Below, one piece after another: positions 1-8,892 of a stretch of DNA of 64,000 nucleotides. The notes beneath the pieces are model-generated. The model worked only from the letters and a program-made list of their open reading frames with translations. It had not been told where the DNA came from and did not search any database. The stretch is taken from assembly GCF_010669285.1 (NCBI RefSeq), contig NZ_CP048711.1:1798001-1862000 (forward strand), given 5' to 3'. Source of the stretch: Kineobactrum salinum (lineage in GTDB: Bacteria > Pseudomonadota > Gammaproteobacteria > Pseudomonadales > Halieaceae). Both the position numbers and the translations under genes were made by a program. Within the stretch, counting starts at the first letter, position 1. Each line of letters opens with the position of its first letter.

Positions 1-2
1 GC

Positions 3-706
3 ATTGGCCTGGCCACCGCCAAACGGCTGCGCGCCGCCGGCGCCGAGGTCATTATTGTGGGCCGCCGGGAAGCGGGCCGGACACTCGCCGCGGAGCTGGG
101 CGCCACCTTCCTGCAAGCCGACCTCACCCGGGAAGAGGAGTTGGTTGCGGCCCTGGCGCAGGCGCGCGAGCGCTTTGGCGGCATGGATATCCTGTTCAAC
201 AACGCCGGCGTTGAAAACACCGGCCCCACCATTGAGGAAGCCGGGCCGGAACAGCTGCAAACCCTGTTCGACGCCGACCTGAAAGCCCCCTACGCCGTGC
301 TGCACCACGGCGCCGCGCTGGTGCGCGACGGCGGCAGCATCATCAACACCGCCTCGGTGGCGGGCATGATGCAGATGCCGGGCTATGCCCAGTATTCAGC
401 GGTGAAGGCCGCGCTGATTTCCCTGACCAGGACCGCCGCGCTGGAACTGGCGCCACGGGGTATCCGGGTCAACGCCATCTGCCCGGGCAGCGTCTGGTCG
501 GAGATGCTGCCCCGGAGCATCCGGAGGTGGAAATCGTCAAGCTGCTGTGTCCGCAGCAGCGCATCTGCGAGCCGGAGGAAGTCGCCGCGCTGGTCCACTT
601 CCTGGCCGCGGACGACTGCCGCTATATCAGTGGCGCAGCCATTCCCATTGACGGCGGCCTCGCGGCGGGGCTGGGCTACCCGCTGCTGACGAAGCTGATG
701 AGCTGA
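3..706 (+). CDS. SDR-family oxidoreductase, 5' partial, one frameshift
   Basis: A short-chain dehydrogenase/reductase whose start lies before the window. The visible part begins inside the Rossmann GxxxGIG region (IGLATAKRLRAAGAEV). It continues through the NNAG motif, the catalytic Ser region (INTASVAG) and the YxxxK motif (YSAVKAAL), and then RVNAICPG. Just after SVWSEMLP, at the CCCC run near 510-513, the frame changes. The next frame carries the expected SDR tail (EEVAALVHFLAADD, then YISGAAIPIDGG) and stops at 706. One extra C restores a single frame, so I read this as one gene with a one-base loss rather than two ORFs. The substrate cannot be told. It sits tail-to-tail with the serine hydrolase at 745. 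Confidence 0.85.
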
Positions 707-744
707 GGGCCCCGCAGGTCGGCGCGCACTGGTGGCAACCGGGG

Positions 745-1923
745 TCAACCGCCGTTGTCCAGCCGCTCCGCCACGGCCTCCAGGCCGCCAAACACCGCCA
801 TATACGTGTCCACCGACGCCGCCACCGGCTGCGAGCTCAACACCACCATGACCAACTCGCGGTCCCGGTCCATATAGATCACCTGGCCATGGATGCCCAG
901 CGACAGCATGACCCCGCCCTCGGTATCCTTCACCCACATCTGGTTGCGGTAGTGCCACCCCGGCAGTGCCGGGCCGTACATCCCATCGGCAAAGCACTGC
1001 TTCGAGCTGGCATCGCCGCGCAGGGTGTCGTCGATCCAGCTGGCGGGGACGATACACTCCCCGCGCAGGCTGCCGCCGCTGTTCAGCATGCGGCCGAAAT
1101 TGAGCAGGTCCCTGGCACAGGCGCTCATGCCCGCCCCGACATAGGGAAAACCGGAGCGGTCCACCACGATGCTGGCGTCGTGGCGCATGCCCAGCCGGCC
1201 CCACAGCTCCGCCGCCAGCAGTGCCGACAGGGGCTGGCCCATGGCCCGTTCCAGCGCCATGCCCAGGACATTGGTGGCCACACTGGTGTAGTAAAACATC
1301 GAGCCATCCTCCCTGGCCTTGCCCCGCAGCGAACGGGCGTAGTCCAGCAGCGTGGCCGGGGTGCTGGCGGTCACCAGGGCCGGGTGCCAGCCCACCACGG
1401 CAGCTTCCCGCCAAAAATCCGTCTGCGGGTCGTTGTACTCTTCCTCGTAGCGCACTCCCGCCGACATATCGAGCAAATGACGCAGGGTGGTGCCCGCCCA
1501 GGCGGGAGTGCCCAGCTCCGGCACGTAGTCCGCCACCAGGCGATCCGGGTCCAGCTGGCCCCGCTCCACTGCGATTCCGGTCAACATGCCAACAAAGGTC
1601 TTGGTCACGGAATTCACCAAGTGGTGGGAATTGGCCCGCATGCCATTGAAATAGTGTTCCGCCAGCAGCTCATCGCCTTGCAGCACCAGGAAGGCATCGC
1701 AGCAGGTGTCGTCCAGCAGCTCCGCCACCGACCTGAGTGCCCCGGAGGTGCAGTGATACTCCCAATCCAGGATGTCCCGGGGCCGGGCCGCGGGCTCCGG
1801 ACCCAATGCCGGCCCCCGGGGCAGCCGGCAGCTGGGAAACAGCTCCTGCATGATCTGAAAACTGCGGCGATTGTGCGGGGCCTGGCCCCAGTTGCTGGTG
1901 GTCGGTTGCGGGCTGTGATTCAT
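745..1923 (-). CDS. beta-lactamase-fold serine hydrolase (class C / NylB-like)
   Basis: A 392-residue serine hydrolase of the beta-lactamase/transpeptidase family (COG1680; class C beta-lactamases, EstB esterases, 6-aminohexanoate-dimer hydrolases). The nucleophile motif SxxK is S105-V-T-K108. A tyrosine motif follows at about 211-214 (YYTS, in FYYTSVATNVLG), and a HxG-type motif near the C-terminus (LGIHGQV). No clear signal peptide is seen, which fits the cytoplasmic NylB-like members better than periplasmic AmpC. The start at 1923 is chosen because AAGGAGAT lies about 8 bases upstream; the open frame continues further upstream into the divergent receptor gene. The neighbours (SDR, TonB receptor, TetR) suggest uptake and hydrolysis of an ester or amide substrate, which is inference. 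Confidence 0.85.
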   Translation of the reverse strand: MNHSPQPTTSNWGQAPHNRRSFQIMQELFPSCRLPRGPALGPEPAARPRDILDWEYHCTSGALRSVAELLDDTCCDAFLVLQGDELLAEHYFNGMRANSHHLVNSVTKTFVGMLTGIAVERGQLDPDRLVADYVPELGTPAWAGTTLRHLLDMSAGVRYEEEYNDPQTDFWREAAVVGWHPALVTASTPATLLDYARSLRGKAREDGSMFYYTSVATNVLGMALERAMGQPLSALLAAELWGRLGMRHDASIVVDRSGFPYVGAGMSACARDLLNFGRMLNSGGSLRGECIVPASWIDDTLRGDASSKQCFADGMYGPALPGWHYRNQMWVKDTEGGVMLSLGIHGQVIYMDRDRELVMVVLSSQPVAASVDTYMAVFGGLEAVAERLDNGG

Positions 1924-1954
1924 CGGTGCGGATCTCCTTGCGATATTGACTGAC

Positions 1955-1970
1955 TGGTATATATATACCA
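1955..1970. promoter_or_regulatory. 16-bp perfect palindrome in divergent promoter region
   Basis: TGGTATATATATACCA is a perfect inverted repeat lying between the start of the serine hydrolase (1923, minus) and the TonB receptor (2039, plus). Its AT-rich core could overlap a -10 element in either direction. It is a plausible operator for the TetR regulator at 4217, or for another repressor. This is inference from position and symmetry only. Confidence 0.45.
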
Positions 1971-2038
1971 TTATATGGGTCACAAATACCACAGCCGTAC
2001 AAAGGCGCACTTCACAGCAATAACAGGAGCAACCAGAA

Positions 2039-4159
2039 ATGAGAAAAGCACTGTTGGGGAAAGCGGTACTGGCAACATTGATTCCGGCAATCCACGCCCA
2101 GGCCTGGGGGGCAGGCCTGGTCATCGAGGAGGTGGTGGTCACCGCACAGAAGCGCCTGGAGAGCATCCAGGACATTCCCGTGGCCGCCAGCGCCTTCACC
2201 GCGGCGGGACTCCGCGAACGCGGGCTCGCGGACCCCCAGGATCTGAGCAGAGCCACCCCCAACCTGGACATCTTTTCCGCCTTCGGCGAGACCGCTCCCA
2301 AAGTGACGATTCGCGGCATCGGCTCGTCCAGTTTCAACCAGAACACCGAGAGCACCGCGGTTATTTACCTGGACGAGTTCCCGCTCAATCCCACCCCGGC
2401 CAAGCTGCCCCAGTTCTTCGACCTGGAGCGGGTGGAGATACTGCGCGGCCCCCAGGGCACCCTCTACGGCAAGAACACCACCGGCGGCGCCATCAACCTG
2501 ATTACCCGCCGCCCCAGCGGCGCAACCGGTGGCCACCTCACGCTGACCGCGGGCAAATACGGCCAGCTGGATGCCGAGGGAGCCTTCGAGACCGCGCTGG
2601 CGGGTGACTGGTCGCTGCGGGTAGCCGGCCGCTCCCAGCACCGCGACGGCTATGGCACCAACCTGGCCAACGGCGAGGACATTTACGACAAGGAGGCGCT
2701 GGCCGCCCGCGTCGGCCTGCTCTACGAGGGTGCGCAGCTGACCAGCTACCTGAAGGCCTGGGTCCACAAGTCGGGTGCCGACGGCTACTACATTAAAACC
2801 CGGCAGACTGACTTTGCCGGCAACCCCGCCCCCGCCAACCCCATCACCGGCGCGGTGACAGTGGCACCTGATGACCCCTACCGCGGCGCCTGGAACGAGG
2901 CCCACAACGAGGTGGAGAACCGGGGCCTCAACGCCAATATCGACTACGACCTCGGGGCCCATACGCTGAGCCTGGTGACAGGCTACCTGGAATCCGACAA
3001 CCACAACGACACCGACTGCGACGGCACCGACAGCGAGCTGTGCCGCATCGACTATGTGCTGGAGGCCGAGGAATTTTCGGCTGAGCTGCGCCTCGCGTCC
3101 AACCTCGATGGGCCCTTCAACTACATCGCCGGCCTGAGTTACTTCCGCGAGCAATTGGACATCGACAACTTCTACAACCTGATCTTCGGGACCGCCCAGT
3201 TCACCCAGGCGGGAGAACAAACCGCCACCGCAGCCGCGATCTTCGCCGACGGCAGCTACCAGCTCAGCGACCGCCTGGAATTGCTGGGCGGCATCCGCTG
3301 GACCCGGGACGAGAAGGAGATCCGCTTCGCGGGTCACACCGTGGCGGCAAGCCCCTTCCTGATAGACGACAGCGAGACCTGGACCGAGCCCGGCTACCGC
3401 GCCGGCCTGAGCTGGTCGGCAGCGGAAGACGCTACGCTCTACGCCACCTACAGCCACGGCTACCGTTCCGGCGCCTACGACACCGGCCTGATCAGTGACC
3501 CGACAGCCCAGGGCGTCGCCACCGACCCCGAATTCGTGGACAACTATGAACTCGGACTGAAGAGCTTCTGGCTGGACCGGCGCCTGCAGCTGAATGCGGC
3601 CCTGTTCTACATGGAGTTCACGGATCAGCAGCTGCTGGTCGTGCGCCCCGGTTCGCTGTGCTGCTCCCAGGACAACGCCGGCGAATCCGAGATACGCGGC
3701 CTTGAGCTGGAGGGCCAGTGGCTGGCCACGCAGGCGCTGACCATAGGCTACGCCGCCACCTGGCTGGATGCCGAATACACGCAGTGGGACAAGGACGGCC
3801 GCGACCTCGCCGGCCAGGCGCTGCCCAATGCACCCGAATACCAGCTCAGCTTGAGCCCCGAGTACGCGGTGCCGGCCTGGGAGGGCGAGGTGTTCGTCGC
3901 GGTGGATTACAGTTACGTGGGTGAGACCCGCGTCGGCAACGATTTCGATCGCCTGGAGCGCGACATCCAGGGCTCCCACAGCCTGGTGGACGCCCGCCTG
4001 GGCTACCGTGGAGAGACCTACGACCTGCTACTGTGGGGCAAGAACCTGGGCGACAAGGCGATATTGCGCGACTACCTCGACCTGAGTTCCTTCGGCTTCG
4101 TACAGACCCTGTACGGCGAGCCCAGATCCTATGGCATCACGCTCAACTATCGGTTTTAA
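2039..4159 (+). CDS. TonB-dependent outer-membrane receptor
   Basis: A full-length 706-residue TonB-dependent receptor. It has an N-terminal signal peptide (about residues 1-24) and a TonB-box-like segment EEVVVTAQKR. A plug domain follows, containing IRGIGSSSF and the conserved LRGPQGTLYGKNTTGGAINL. The rest is a long barrel ending in the typical aromatic terminus (YGITLNYRF). An AGGAG ribosome site lies just before the ATG. It resembles the large FyuA/SusC-unlike proteobacterial receptors often linked to catabolic genes rather than a specific siderophore receptor. It is divergent from the serine hydrolase and followed by the TetR gene, so ligand import for that cluster is likely. The ligand is unknown. 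Confidence 0.93.
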   Translation: MRKALLGKAVLATLIPAIHAQAWGAGLVIEEVVVTAQKRLESIQDIPVAASAFTAAGLRERGLADPQDLSRATPNLDIFSAFGETAPKVTIRGIGSSSFNQNTESTAVIYLDEFPLNPTPAKLPQFFDLERVEILRGPQGTLYGKNTTGGAINLITRRPSGATGGHLTLTAGKYGQLDAEGAFETALAGDWSLRVAGRSQHRDGYGTNLANGEDIYDKEALAARVGLLYEGAQLTSYLKAWVHKSGADGYYIKTRQTDFAGNPAPANPITGAVTVAPDDPYRGAWNEAHNEVENRGLNANIDYDLGAHTLSLVTGYLESDNHNDTDCDGTDSELCRIDYVLEAEEFSAELRLASNLDGPFNYIAGLSYFREQLDIDNFYNLIFGTAQFTQAGEQTATAAAIFADGSYQLSDRLELLGGIRWTRDEKEIRFAGHTVAASPFLIDDSETWTEPGYRAGLSWSAAEDATLYATYSHGYRSGAYDTGLISDPTAQGVATDPEFVDNYELGLKSFWLDRRLQLNAALFYMEFTDQQLLVVRPGSLCCSQDNAGESEIRGLELEGQWLATQALTIGYAATWLDAEYTQWDKDGRDLAGQALPNAPEYQLSLSPEYAVPAWEGEVFVAVDYSYVGETRVGNDFDRLERDIQGSHSLVDARLGYRGETYDLLLWGKNLGDKAILRDYLDLSSFGFVQTLYGEPRSYGITLNYRF

Positions 4160-4216
4160 TGGCGGCGATGACACACACGGCCGGCATGCGCCGCCACCCG
4201 TCCATTGCGAGCCGCC

Positions 4217-4840
4217 ATGACAGCACCCGCCCCCACCCAGGCCAGCGAAAAGGACTGGCGCCACTCACCCCGGGCCCAGGCCATACTCGATGCCGCCATC
4301 GAGCTGATCCGGGAACAGGGCTACGCCGCGCTGACCATCAAGAAGGTGGCCGACTCCGCCGGGGTCGGGGTGGGCAACCTGATGCACTACTTCCCCACCA
4401 AGCGCATCCTGATGTGTTCGGTCATCGACAAGCTCTCCGTCGACTACACCGAGCTGTGGGACAGAAAGGGCTTCCACACCTTCGCCGCCACCGCCCGCGA
4501 CCAGCTGGACCACTACCTGCAGTTCTACTTCGCCATCCTCACCAACCGCGGCCTCAACCTGCTGGCCTGGGACATCTGGGCCATGTCCGGCCGCAACGAG
4601 GACATGCTGCTGGCCCGGCGCCAGTTCGAGGAGCATATCAACGCCAAACTGGCTCGGCTGTTGCAGGCCGTCAATCCGCAGCTGACCCGGGAGCGGGCCG
4701 AGGAACTGGCGCTGATGATTCACGCAATGATGAACGGGCTGTCGCTGTACATGGGCAAGGACAAACCGATGAGCCGGGCCGCCCGCGCCTCGCGCAAGCG
4801 CATCAAGGAGGACATCCTCTACCTGATCGAGCGGGATTGA
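4217..4840 (+). CDS. TetR/AcrR-family transcriptional regulator
   Basis: A 207-residue TetR-type repressor. The N-terminal helix-turn-helix is clear: AILDAAIELIREQGYAALT, then IKKVADSAGVGVGNLMHYFP and the family signature tail TKRIL. The C-terminal ligand domain is helical and not informative. I start at the ATG at 4217; an in-frame TTG at 4205 would add four residues, and no strong ribosome site separates them. It follows the TonB receptor by 57 bases on the same strand and probably controls that receptor and the divergent hydrolase, perhaps through the palindrome at 1955-1970 (inference). Confidence 0.88.
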   Translation: MTAPAPTQASEKDWRHSPRAQAILDAAIELIREQGYAALTIKKVADSAGVGVGNLMHYFPTKRILMCSVIDKLSVDYTELWDRKGFHTFAATARDQLDHYLQFYFAILTNRGLNLLAWDIWAMSGRNEDMLLARRQFEEHINAKLARLLQAVNPQLTRERAEELALMIHAMMNGLSLYMGKDKPMSRAARASRKRIKEDILYLIERD

Positions 4841-4896
4841 GGCGACCCCTGGAACTGGCATTTGCCGTGCCGGGTCGACAATAGGCAGCTGGGCTA

Positions 4897-4925
4897 TTGA
4901 GCCCCGGGCGCGGCTTTGCTATAGT
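4897..4925 (+). promoter_or_regulatory. putative sigma-70 promoter of tRNA-Arg
   Basis: TTGAGC (4897-4902) and TATAGT (4920-4925) are separated by 17 bases, a good sigma-70 spacing. They lie about 70 bases upstream of the tRNA gene. A GC-rich stretch follows the -10, as is common for stable-RNA promoters. Predicted by eye only. Confidence 0.45.
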
Positions 4926-4992
4926 CCGCCGTCCTGAATTGGGGCTTGGCTGGCAACAGACCCGCTGCTCAAAACACCCCCAATCACGTTTT

Positions 4993-5078
<86 letters not shown>

Positions 5079-5263
5079 ACAAATTATTGGGTCAGCTGCT
5101 CACACCTAGCAGCCTGTCGGACTTACGCCCGACAGACGTCGTTTGAAGTTGTAGTAATTACGCAGGTTAGCCTTTCGGCTCGCGGTGGCTCTCAAGGAGG
5201 TCACATTGACCTCTACAGCGCCACCAGGCGCTCCCTGCAGGGCGCAGAAATGGTGGAAGACCC

Positions 5264-5741
5264 TCATACCGCCAGGCTCAACACATTCATCCGCTTTACG
5301 TTCCACGCCAGGTTGGTCAATGTCCACTCGCCCGCGACATCGTCCACTCCTCGGCGCGAGAACTGCTGCAAGCCCAAGACGTGCTTGATAATGCCAAACA
5401 CGGGTTCCACCGTTTTCGCGCGCCAGCAGCAGAACCTGAACAAACAGGTTCTCAAACTGGGGCAAAAAGCGGCGCCGGAACGCGGCTATGGTGTCGTGAT
5501 CCGGAGGCGTGTTGGCAGCCAGGTAGCGGAAGGCAATCGAGTCATGGGTGGCGCGTTCAATCTTGCGGCTGGAGAACACCCCGGTGGCGTAACCGTAAAT
5601 CAGCAGACTTAGCAAAACAGCGGGGTGATGGGCCTGCGAACCGCGTCCTGCGTATTGCCTCGTCAGGTCAGACAGGTCGAGCTGATCAACGACCTCGACC
5701 ACAAAGCGCGCCAGGTGATCTTCGGGTATCCAATCCTGCAT
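5264..5741 (-). pseudogene. IS1182-type transposase remnant, internally deleted
   Basis: The N-terminal part (MQDWIPEDHLARFVVEVVDQ...) is the DUF772-type start of IS1182/IS5-like transposases. It runs to about 5425. The conserved C-terminal block (TVEPVFGIIKHVLG, then GEWTLTNLAWNVKRM) then follows immediately in another frame and ends at 5264. The whole catalytic centre of a roughly 450-residue enzyme is missing, so it cannot act. A sequence like the family's terminal repeat (AGCAGCCTGTCGGACTT) lies at about 5108-5124. I see no convincing partner repeat on the other side. Confidence 0.75.
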
Positions 5742-5970
5742 GGAAGGCGGAAACAGATAGTCAGTCTCCCGATCCGCGGACCTCGACCGGCCATGCTGTC
5801 AGTTTTTTTTACATCCACCTCCCGCGGCAACCGGCATGCTGTGCCATCCGATTGATTTCAAACAGAAACTATGAAGTGGCACCGATTTTGCTGAACCCCA
5901 GCGGTGCCCAGCAGGTAGGTCTATAGCTCATCAACTCTAACCCAACAGCATGACCAGCAGGAGTGTATGC

Positions 5971-6656
5971 ATGAAGAGTAAATTTCGCCCCAGGATGATC
6001 GGAGTGATTGGTCTAGTCGCTTTCTCAGCGGCCGTTAGCGCAGCTCCTATCTTGCAGCCTACGGGCGCCACCAGTAGCGTTGGCTTCTACAACTCCTCGA
6101 TCCACTGGTCTCCTCAGAACACAATCAATCAATCCGGCCTGGCAGACACATACACGTCGCTGGTCACGGACTTTGACGAGTTCGTACCTAACACGCTGAC
6201 TCTCGGCGGATCGAACAGTTTTAACGCTTGGTTCGCACCGCAGGGGGTTACTACAGGCACAATAACATTTGACCTTGGTGGAACTTTCACAATTGATGGC
6301 TTTGGATTGTGGACCGACTACCAAACCGTCGGACAGGGAGTTAATGACTTCACGCTTTTCGCTGCTCTCGACGACAGCTTCACTTCCTCGACGAGCCTTG
6401 GCTCATTCAACGCGGCCGAAGGGACGGGTGAAAGCGAGAACTTTGGACAAATCTTTTCCTACAGCCCAACGGAAGCCGCCTTCGTGAGTATGGTGATCAC
6501 TTCGAATCATGGTTCGGATTTTACGGTCGGGTTCTCCGAGGCCGCGTTTCGCGTCGCGGGCCCCACCCTCCGCTCTCAACTGTTCCCCTGCCCGCTTCGC
6601 TATGGCTGCTGATCGCAGGATTTGGCGTCCTGGCTCTGACCCGTCGGCGAATCTGA
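5971..6656 (+). CDS. PEP-CTERM secreted protein (discoidin-like), one frameshift
   Basis: A secreted protein with a signal peptide (MKSKFRPRMIGVIGLVAFSA then AVSAAPI). It has a beta-rich body with the feel of an F5/8-type-C/discoidin fold (TGTITFDLGGTFTIDGFGLWTDY). I chose the ATG at 5971 because AGGAG lies 7 bases upstream. In the raw frame it ends at 6612 in a meaningless tail. After one added base at the CCCC run near 6560-6563, the reading continues into a clear PEP-CTERM sorting signal, VPLPASLWLLIAGFGVLALT, followed by the basic end and a stop at 6654-6656. Such proteins are anchored and processed by exosortase, which is not encoded here. Its base composition is lower in GC than the flanking genes, consistent with transfer. 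Confidence 0.75.
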
Positions 6657-7046
6657 AGCGGATGGTGAGACCGTGTACAGGCCGAGCCTCGTATTACTTG
6701 TATGACGCCCAGTTGGGCAGGAGCGGGTAGGGCATGAAGATCTGAATGTTGCGCACTCGTCATGCGCGCCAGGACCTCACGCAGGTAAGCTTGCGGGCCC
6801 ACCGTTGACCCCCTCGACTTGGTCGGGGTCAGCACATTGGAATCGCGCTGGCCACTGCGCAGGAGACCCGCGAACAGCCAGTTGTCCCACGCTCCCCACT
6901 AGCCGCCGCCGTCCCGCTATCGGCCGCGGCTGGCCGAGAGAAGTTCGCCACCCGGCCCGGAGGCGCTCACAGCTCCGGGTCAGGGCGGCCAATGACGGCC
7001 AACGCTCGGAACCCGGTCTCACATAGTCACGTAATAGTGTGCCCAC

Positions 7047-7111
7047 AAACATTACACTTTTATCGCGGAGCCCCGAAAGCGCGGTTGAGATCGACGTAAA
7101 GTGTAATGTTT
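7047..7111. repeat. 14-bp perfect inverted repeat, 37-base spacer
   Basis: AAACATTACACTTT at 7047-7060 and its exact reverse complement at 7098-7111. It lies in the gene-poor part of the tRNA island. It could be the joined ends of a lost mobile element or a protein-binding site. It is not a terminator, because the spacer is long and no T-tract follows. Confidence 0.6.
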
Positions 7112-7220
7112 CGATTCTAGCCCCAACCCAGTGTTAATGCGGGTTTCAGCGGTTTCACACAAATTAGGGTCGACTGAGCTCTACAGATATCGGCTGGATT
7201 CCACCCATATTTTTTTTGGA

Positions 7221-7270
7221 CTCCGGAAGCAGTCGCAGATTCGAATTCTGCCGGGCGAGCCATTAAATCA
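7221..7270 (+). repeat. att-like direct repeat, copy 2 (tRNA-Arg 3' half remnant)
   Basis: Begins with CTCCGGA as in the anticodon loop, then carries the T arm and acceptor 3' strand of tRNA-Arg. There is one G-to-A change before GCCAT, then TAAATCA. It lacks the 5' half, so it is not a tRNA gene. It marks the right end of the island at 5070-7270. Confidence 0.8.
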
Positions 7271-7524
7271 GTATGCTACGGAAATATAGTCGCCTCGACA
7301 GACCCCGAAGATATAACTTCAACCCACATCCAGTCCCAAAGGACTGATGTCCCATCCCAACTTACCGAAGCTTCCAGAGCGCGATTCTGAAAGGCTGTCC
7401 ATGGAAATGGCCCATTGCTCGCTGTGAGCTACGGCCCGATCCACTCCCGATTCCGCCAACCCCCATCCATCAAAACAGTCCAATACATTGCCATTCCAGA
7501 CTAAAGCCCTACACTTAATGCTGT

Positions 7525-7532
7525 ACAAATAC
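7525..7532. repeat. 8-bp target-site duplication, left copy (ISL3)
   Basis: ACAAATAC directly outside the left terminal repeat of the IS; the identical octamer follows the right terminal repeat. Confidence 0.9.
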
Positions 7533-8862
7533 GGGTCTTCCCCTATTCGGGTGGATCCATAGCCATTTCCCCGCTCTCCCCCTAAAATACCAGGCTCTAA
7601 ATTGTCGGAATTGGCCTGGTTAGTCAATGGATGAATTGTCACTCTACGAACGCATTCTTGGGCTTCGTGATCCTTGGGCTGTTGAGCATGTCGAGCTGTC
7701 CGAGGACGAGGTGGTTCATGTGTATATCGAGTACGATCGGGATACTGAAATCCTCTGTCCTGCGTGTGGTTCGGCATGTCCCCGTTACGACACCCGCGAT
7801 AAGAGTTGGCGACATCTGGACACTTGTCAGTTCCAGACCATTGTCCATGGCGCTGTGCCCAGGGCTCAATGCCATGAGCATGGCGTCTTACAGGTCGATG
7901 TTCCTTGGGCAGAAAGGAATTCCCGATTTACGCTTCTGTTTGAAGCGATGGCGATCAAATGGCTCAAAGAAGCCAGTATCAATGCAGTGAGCCGTCGCTT
8001 AGGACTCAGCTGGAATGCCATCGACGGAATCATGCGCCGTGCGGTAGAGCGTGGTCTGTCTGCCCGCCAATCGGTGGATTACCACCATATTGCTGTTGAT
8101 GAAATTAGCAGCAAGAAGGGACACAGGTATTTAACCATTATCTCCAATGATTCAGGTCAGGTAGTTGATATCCGGGATGATCGCACTAAAGGCAGTCTCG
8201 GTGACTTCTATAAAAGCCTGTCGGAGTGGGATCTAAAATCAATTGAAACCGTCAGCATGGATATGTCGCCGGCGTACCTTTCGGCCACCAAAGAGCACTT
8301 GAGTGATTGGGATCAAAAAATCTGCTTTGATAAATTTCATGTGGCTATGGACCTAAACAAAGCCGTTGATGCCATCAGGAAGCAGGAGATGCGATGCGTC
8401 CCAACCGATTATAAAAAGCCTTTACATCTATCTCGCTTTAGTTGGTTGCGCTCCGAGGCCAGTTTAAAACGCCACCACCGAGACACCATTAGTGCGCTTT
8501 CTAAAGTGGCAAAGAAAACAGCTCGAGCATGGGCAATTAGGCAGTACGCGATGCAGTTATGGAATTACTCGAGTCGGGGCTGGGCTCAGAGAGCTTGGAG
8601 CCGTTGGTATAGCTGGGCAGCCAGATGCCGGCTGGGTCCGATTAAAACAGTAGCCGCCAGCATTAAAAAGAACCTTTGGGGCATCATTAATGCCATTGTT
8701 CATGGAAAAAGCAATGCTGGAGCAGAAAGTATCAACAGCAGAATCAAGCTGCTAAAGGTTCGCGCGCGAGGGTTTAGAAATAAAGAGCGCTTTAAGACAG
8801 CGATCCTGTTTCATTTGGGAGGCTTACGCCTATTGCCCGCCCACCTGAATTAGGGAAGACCC
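7533..8862 (+). mobile_element. complete ISL3-family insertion sequence
   Basis: A 1330-bp element. The left terminus starts GGGTCTTCCCCTATTCGGGT. The reverse complement of the right terminus starts GGGTCTTCCCTAATTCAGGT. About 22 bp are shared with three mismatches, and the GGGTCTTCC start is typical of ISL3 ends. Both ends are flanked by the perfect 8-bp duplication ACAAATAC, the target-duplication length known for this family. One transposase gene fills the element and its stop codon overlaps the right repeat. The clean ends and intact gene indicate a recent insertion, about 30 bases upstream of the HNH gene at 8893. Confidence 0.92.
7627..8853 (+). CDS. tnpA: ISL3-family transposase
   Basis: A 408-residue DDE transposase. 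The N-terminus has a zinc-binding region (CPACGSACP, then C and H near residues 70-85) and a helix-turn-helix (SINAVSRRLGLSWNAIDGIM). The catalytic core follows: first Asp in HIAVDEISSKKGH, second in VSMDMSPAY, and the Glu in SNAGAESINSRIK. It ends with the usual GFRNKERFKTAILFHLGGL. Length and motif order are complete for ISL3. It is AT-richer than the chromosome around it, as expected of an acquired element. Confidence 0.95.
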   Translation: MDELSLYERILGLRDPWAVEHVELSEDEVVHVYIEYDRDTEILCPACGSACPRYDTRDKSWRHLDTCQFQTIVHGAVPRAQCHEHGVLQVDVPWAERNSRFTLLFEAMAIKWLKEASINAVSRRLGLSWNAIDGIMRRAVERGLSARQSVDYHHIAVDEISSKKGHRYLTIISNDSGQVVDIRDDRTKGSLGDFYKSLSEWDLKSIETVSMDMSPAYLSATKEHLSDWDQKICFDKFHVAMDLNKAVDAIRKQEMRCVPTDYKKPLHLSRFSWLRSEASLKRHHRDTISALSKVAKKTARAWAIRQYAMQLWNYSSRGWAQRAWSRWYSWAARCRLGPIKTVAASIKKNLWGIINAIVHGKSNAGAESINSRIKLLKVRARGFRNKERFKTAILFHLGGLRLLPAHLN

Positions 8863-8870
8863 ACAAATAC
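8863..8870. repeat. 8-bp target-site duplication, right copy (ISL3)
   Basis: ACAAATAC immediately after the right terminal repeat, identical to 7525-7532. Confidence 0.9.
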
Positions 8871-8892
8871 ACAGCACCAGGAAGACAGCCCC

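Larger units (their letters stand above)
6657..7532. other. gene-poor stretch, no supported gene
   Basis: I find no convincing coding sequence here. Open frames on both strands (for example minus 6777-7052) lack recognisable domains and ribosome sites. The stretch contains the 65-base inverted repeat at 7047-7111 and the tRNA-Arg half copy at 7221-7270. It is followed by AT-richer sequence up to the ISL3 insertion. Confidence 0.6.

Noticed and set aside
2012-3979. 655-residue open frame on the minus strand opposite the TonB receptor
   Set aside because: It is the antisense shadow of a clearly real gene in GC-rich DNA, with no domain or ribosome site.
6777-7052. Minus-strand 91-residue open frame in the island
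   Set aside because: No recognisable domain, no ribosome site, and compositionally like random GC-rich sequence.
7221-7262. Second tRNA-Arg gene
   Set aside because: Only the 3' half is present; the D arm and 5' acceptor strand are missing.
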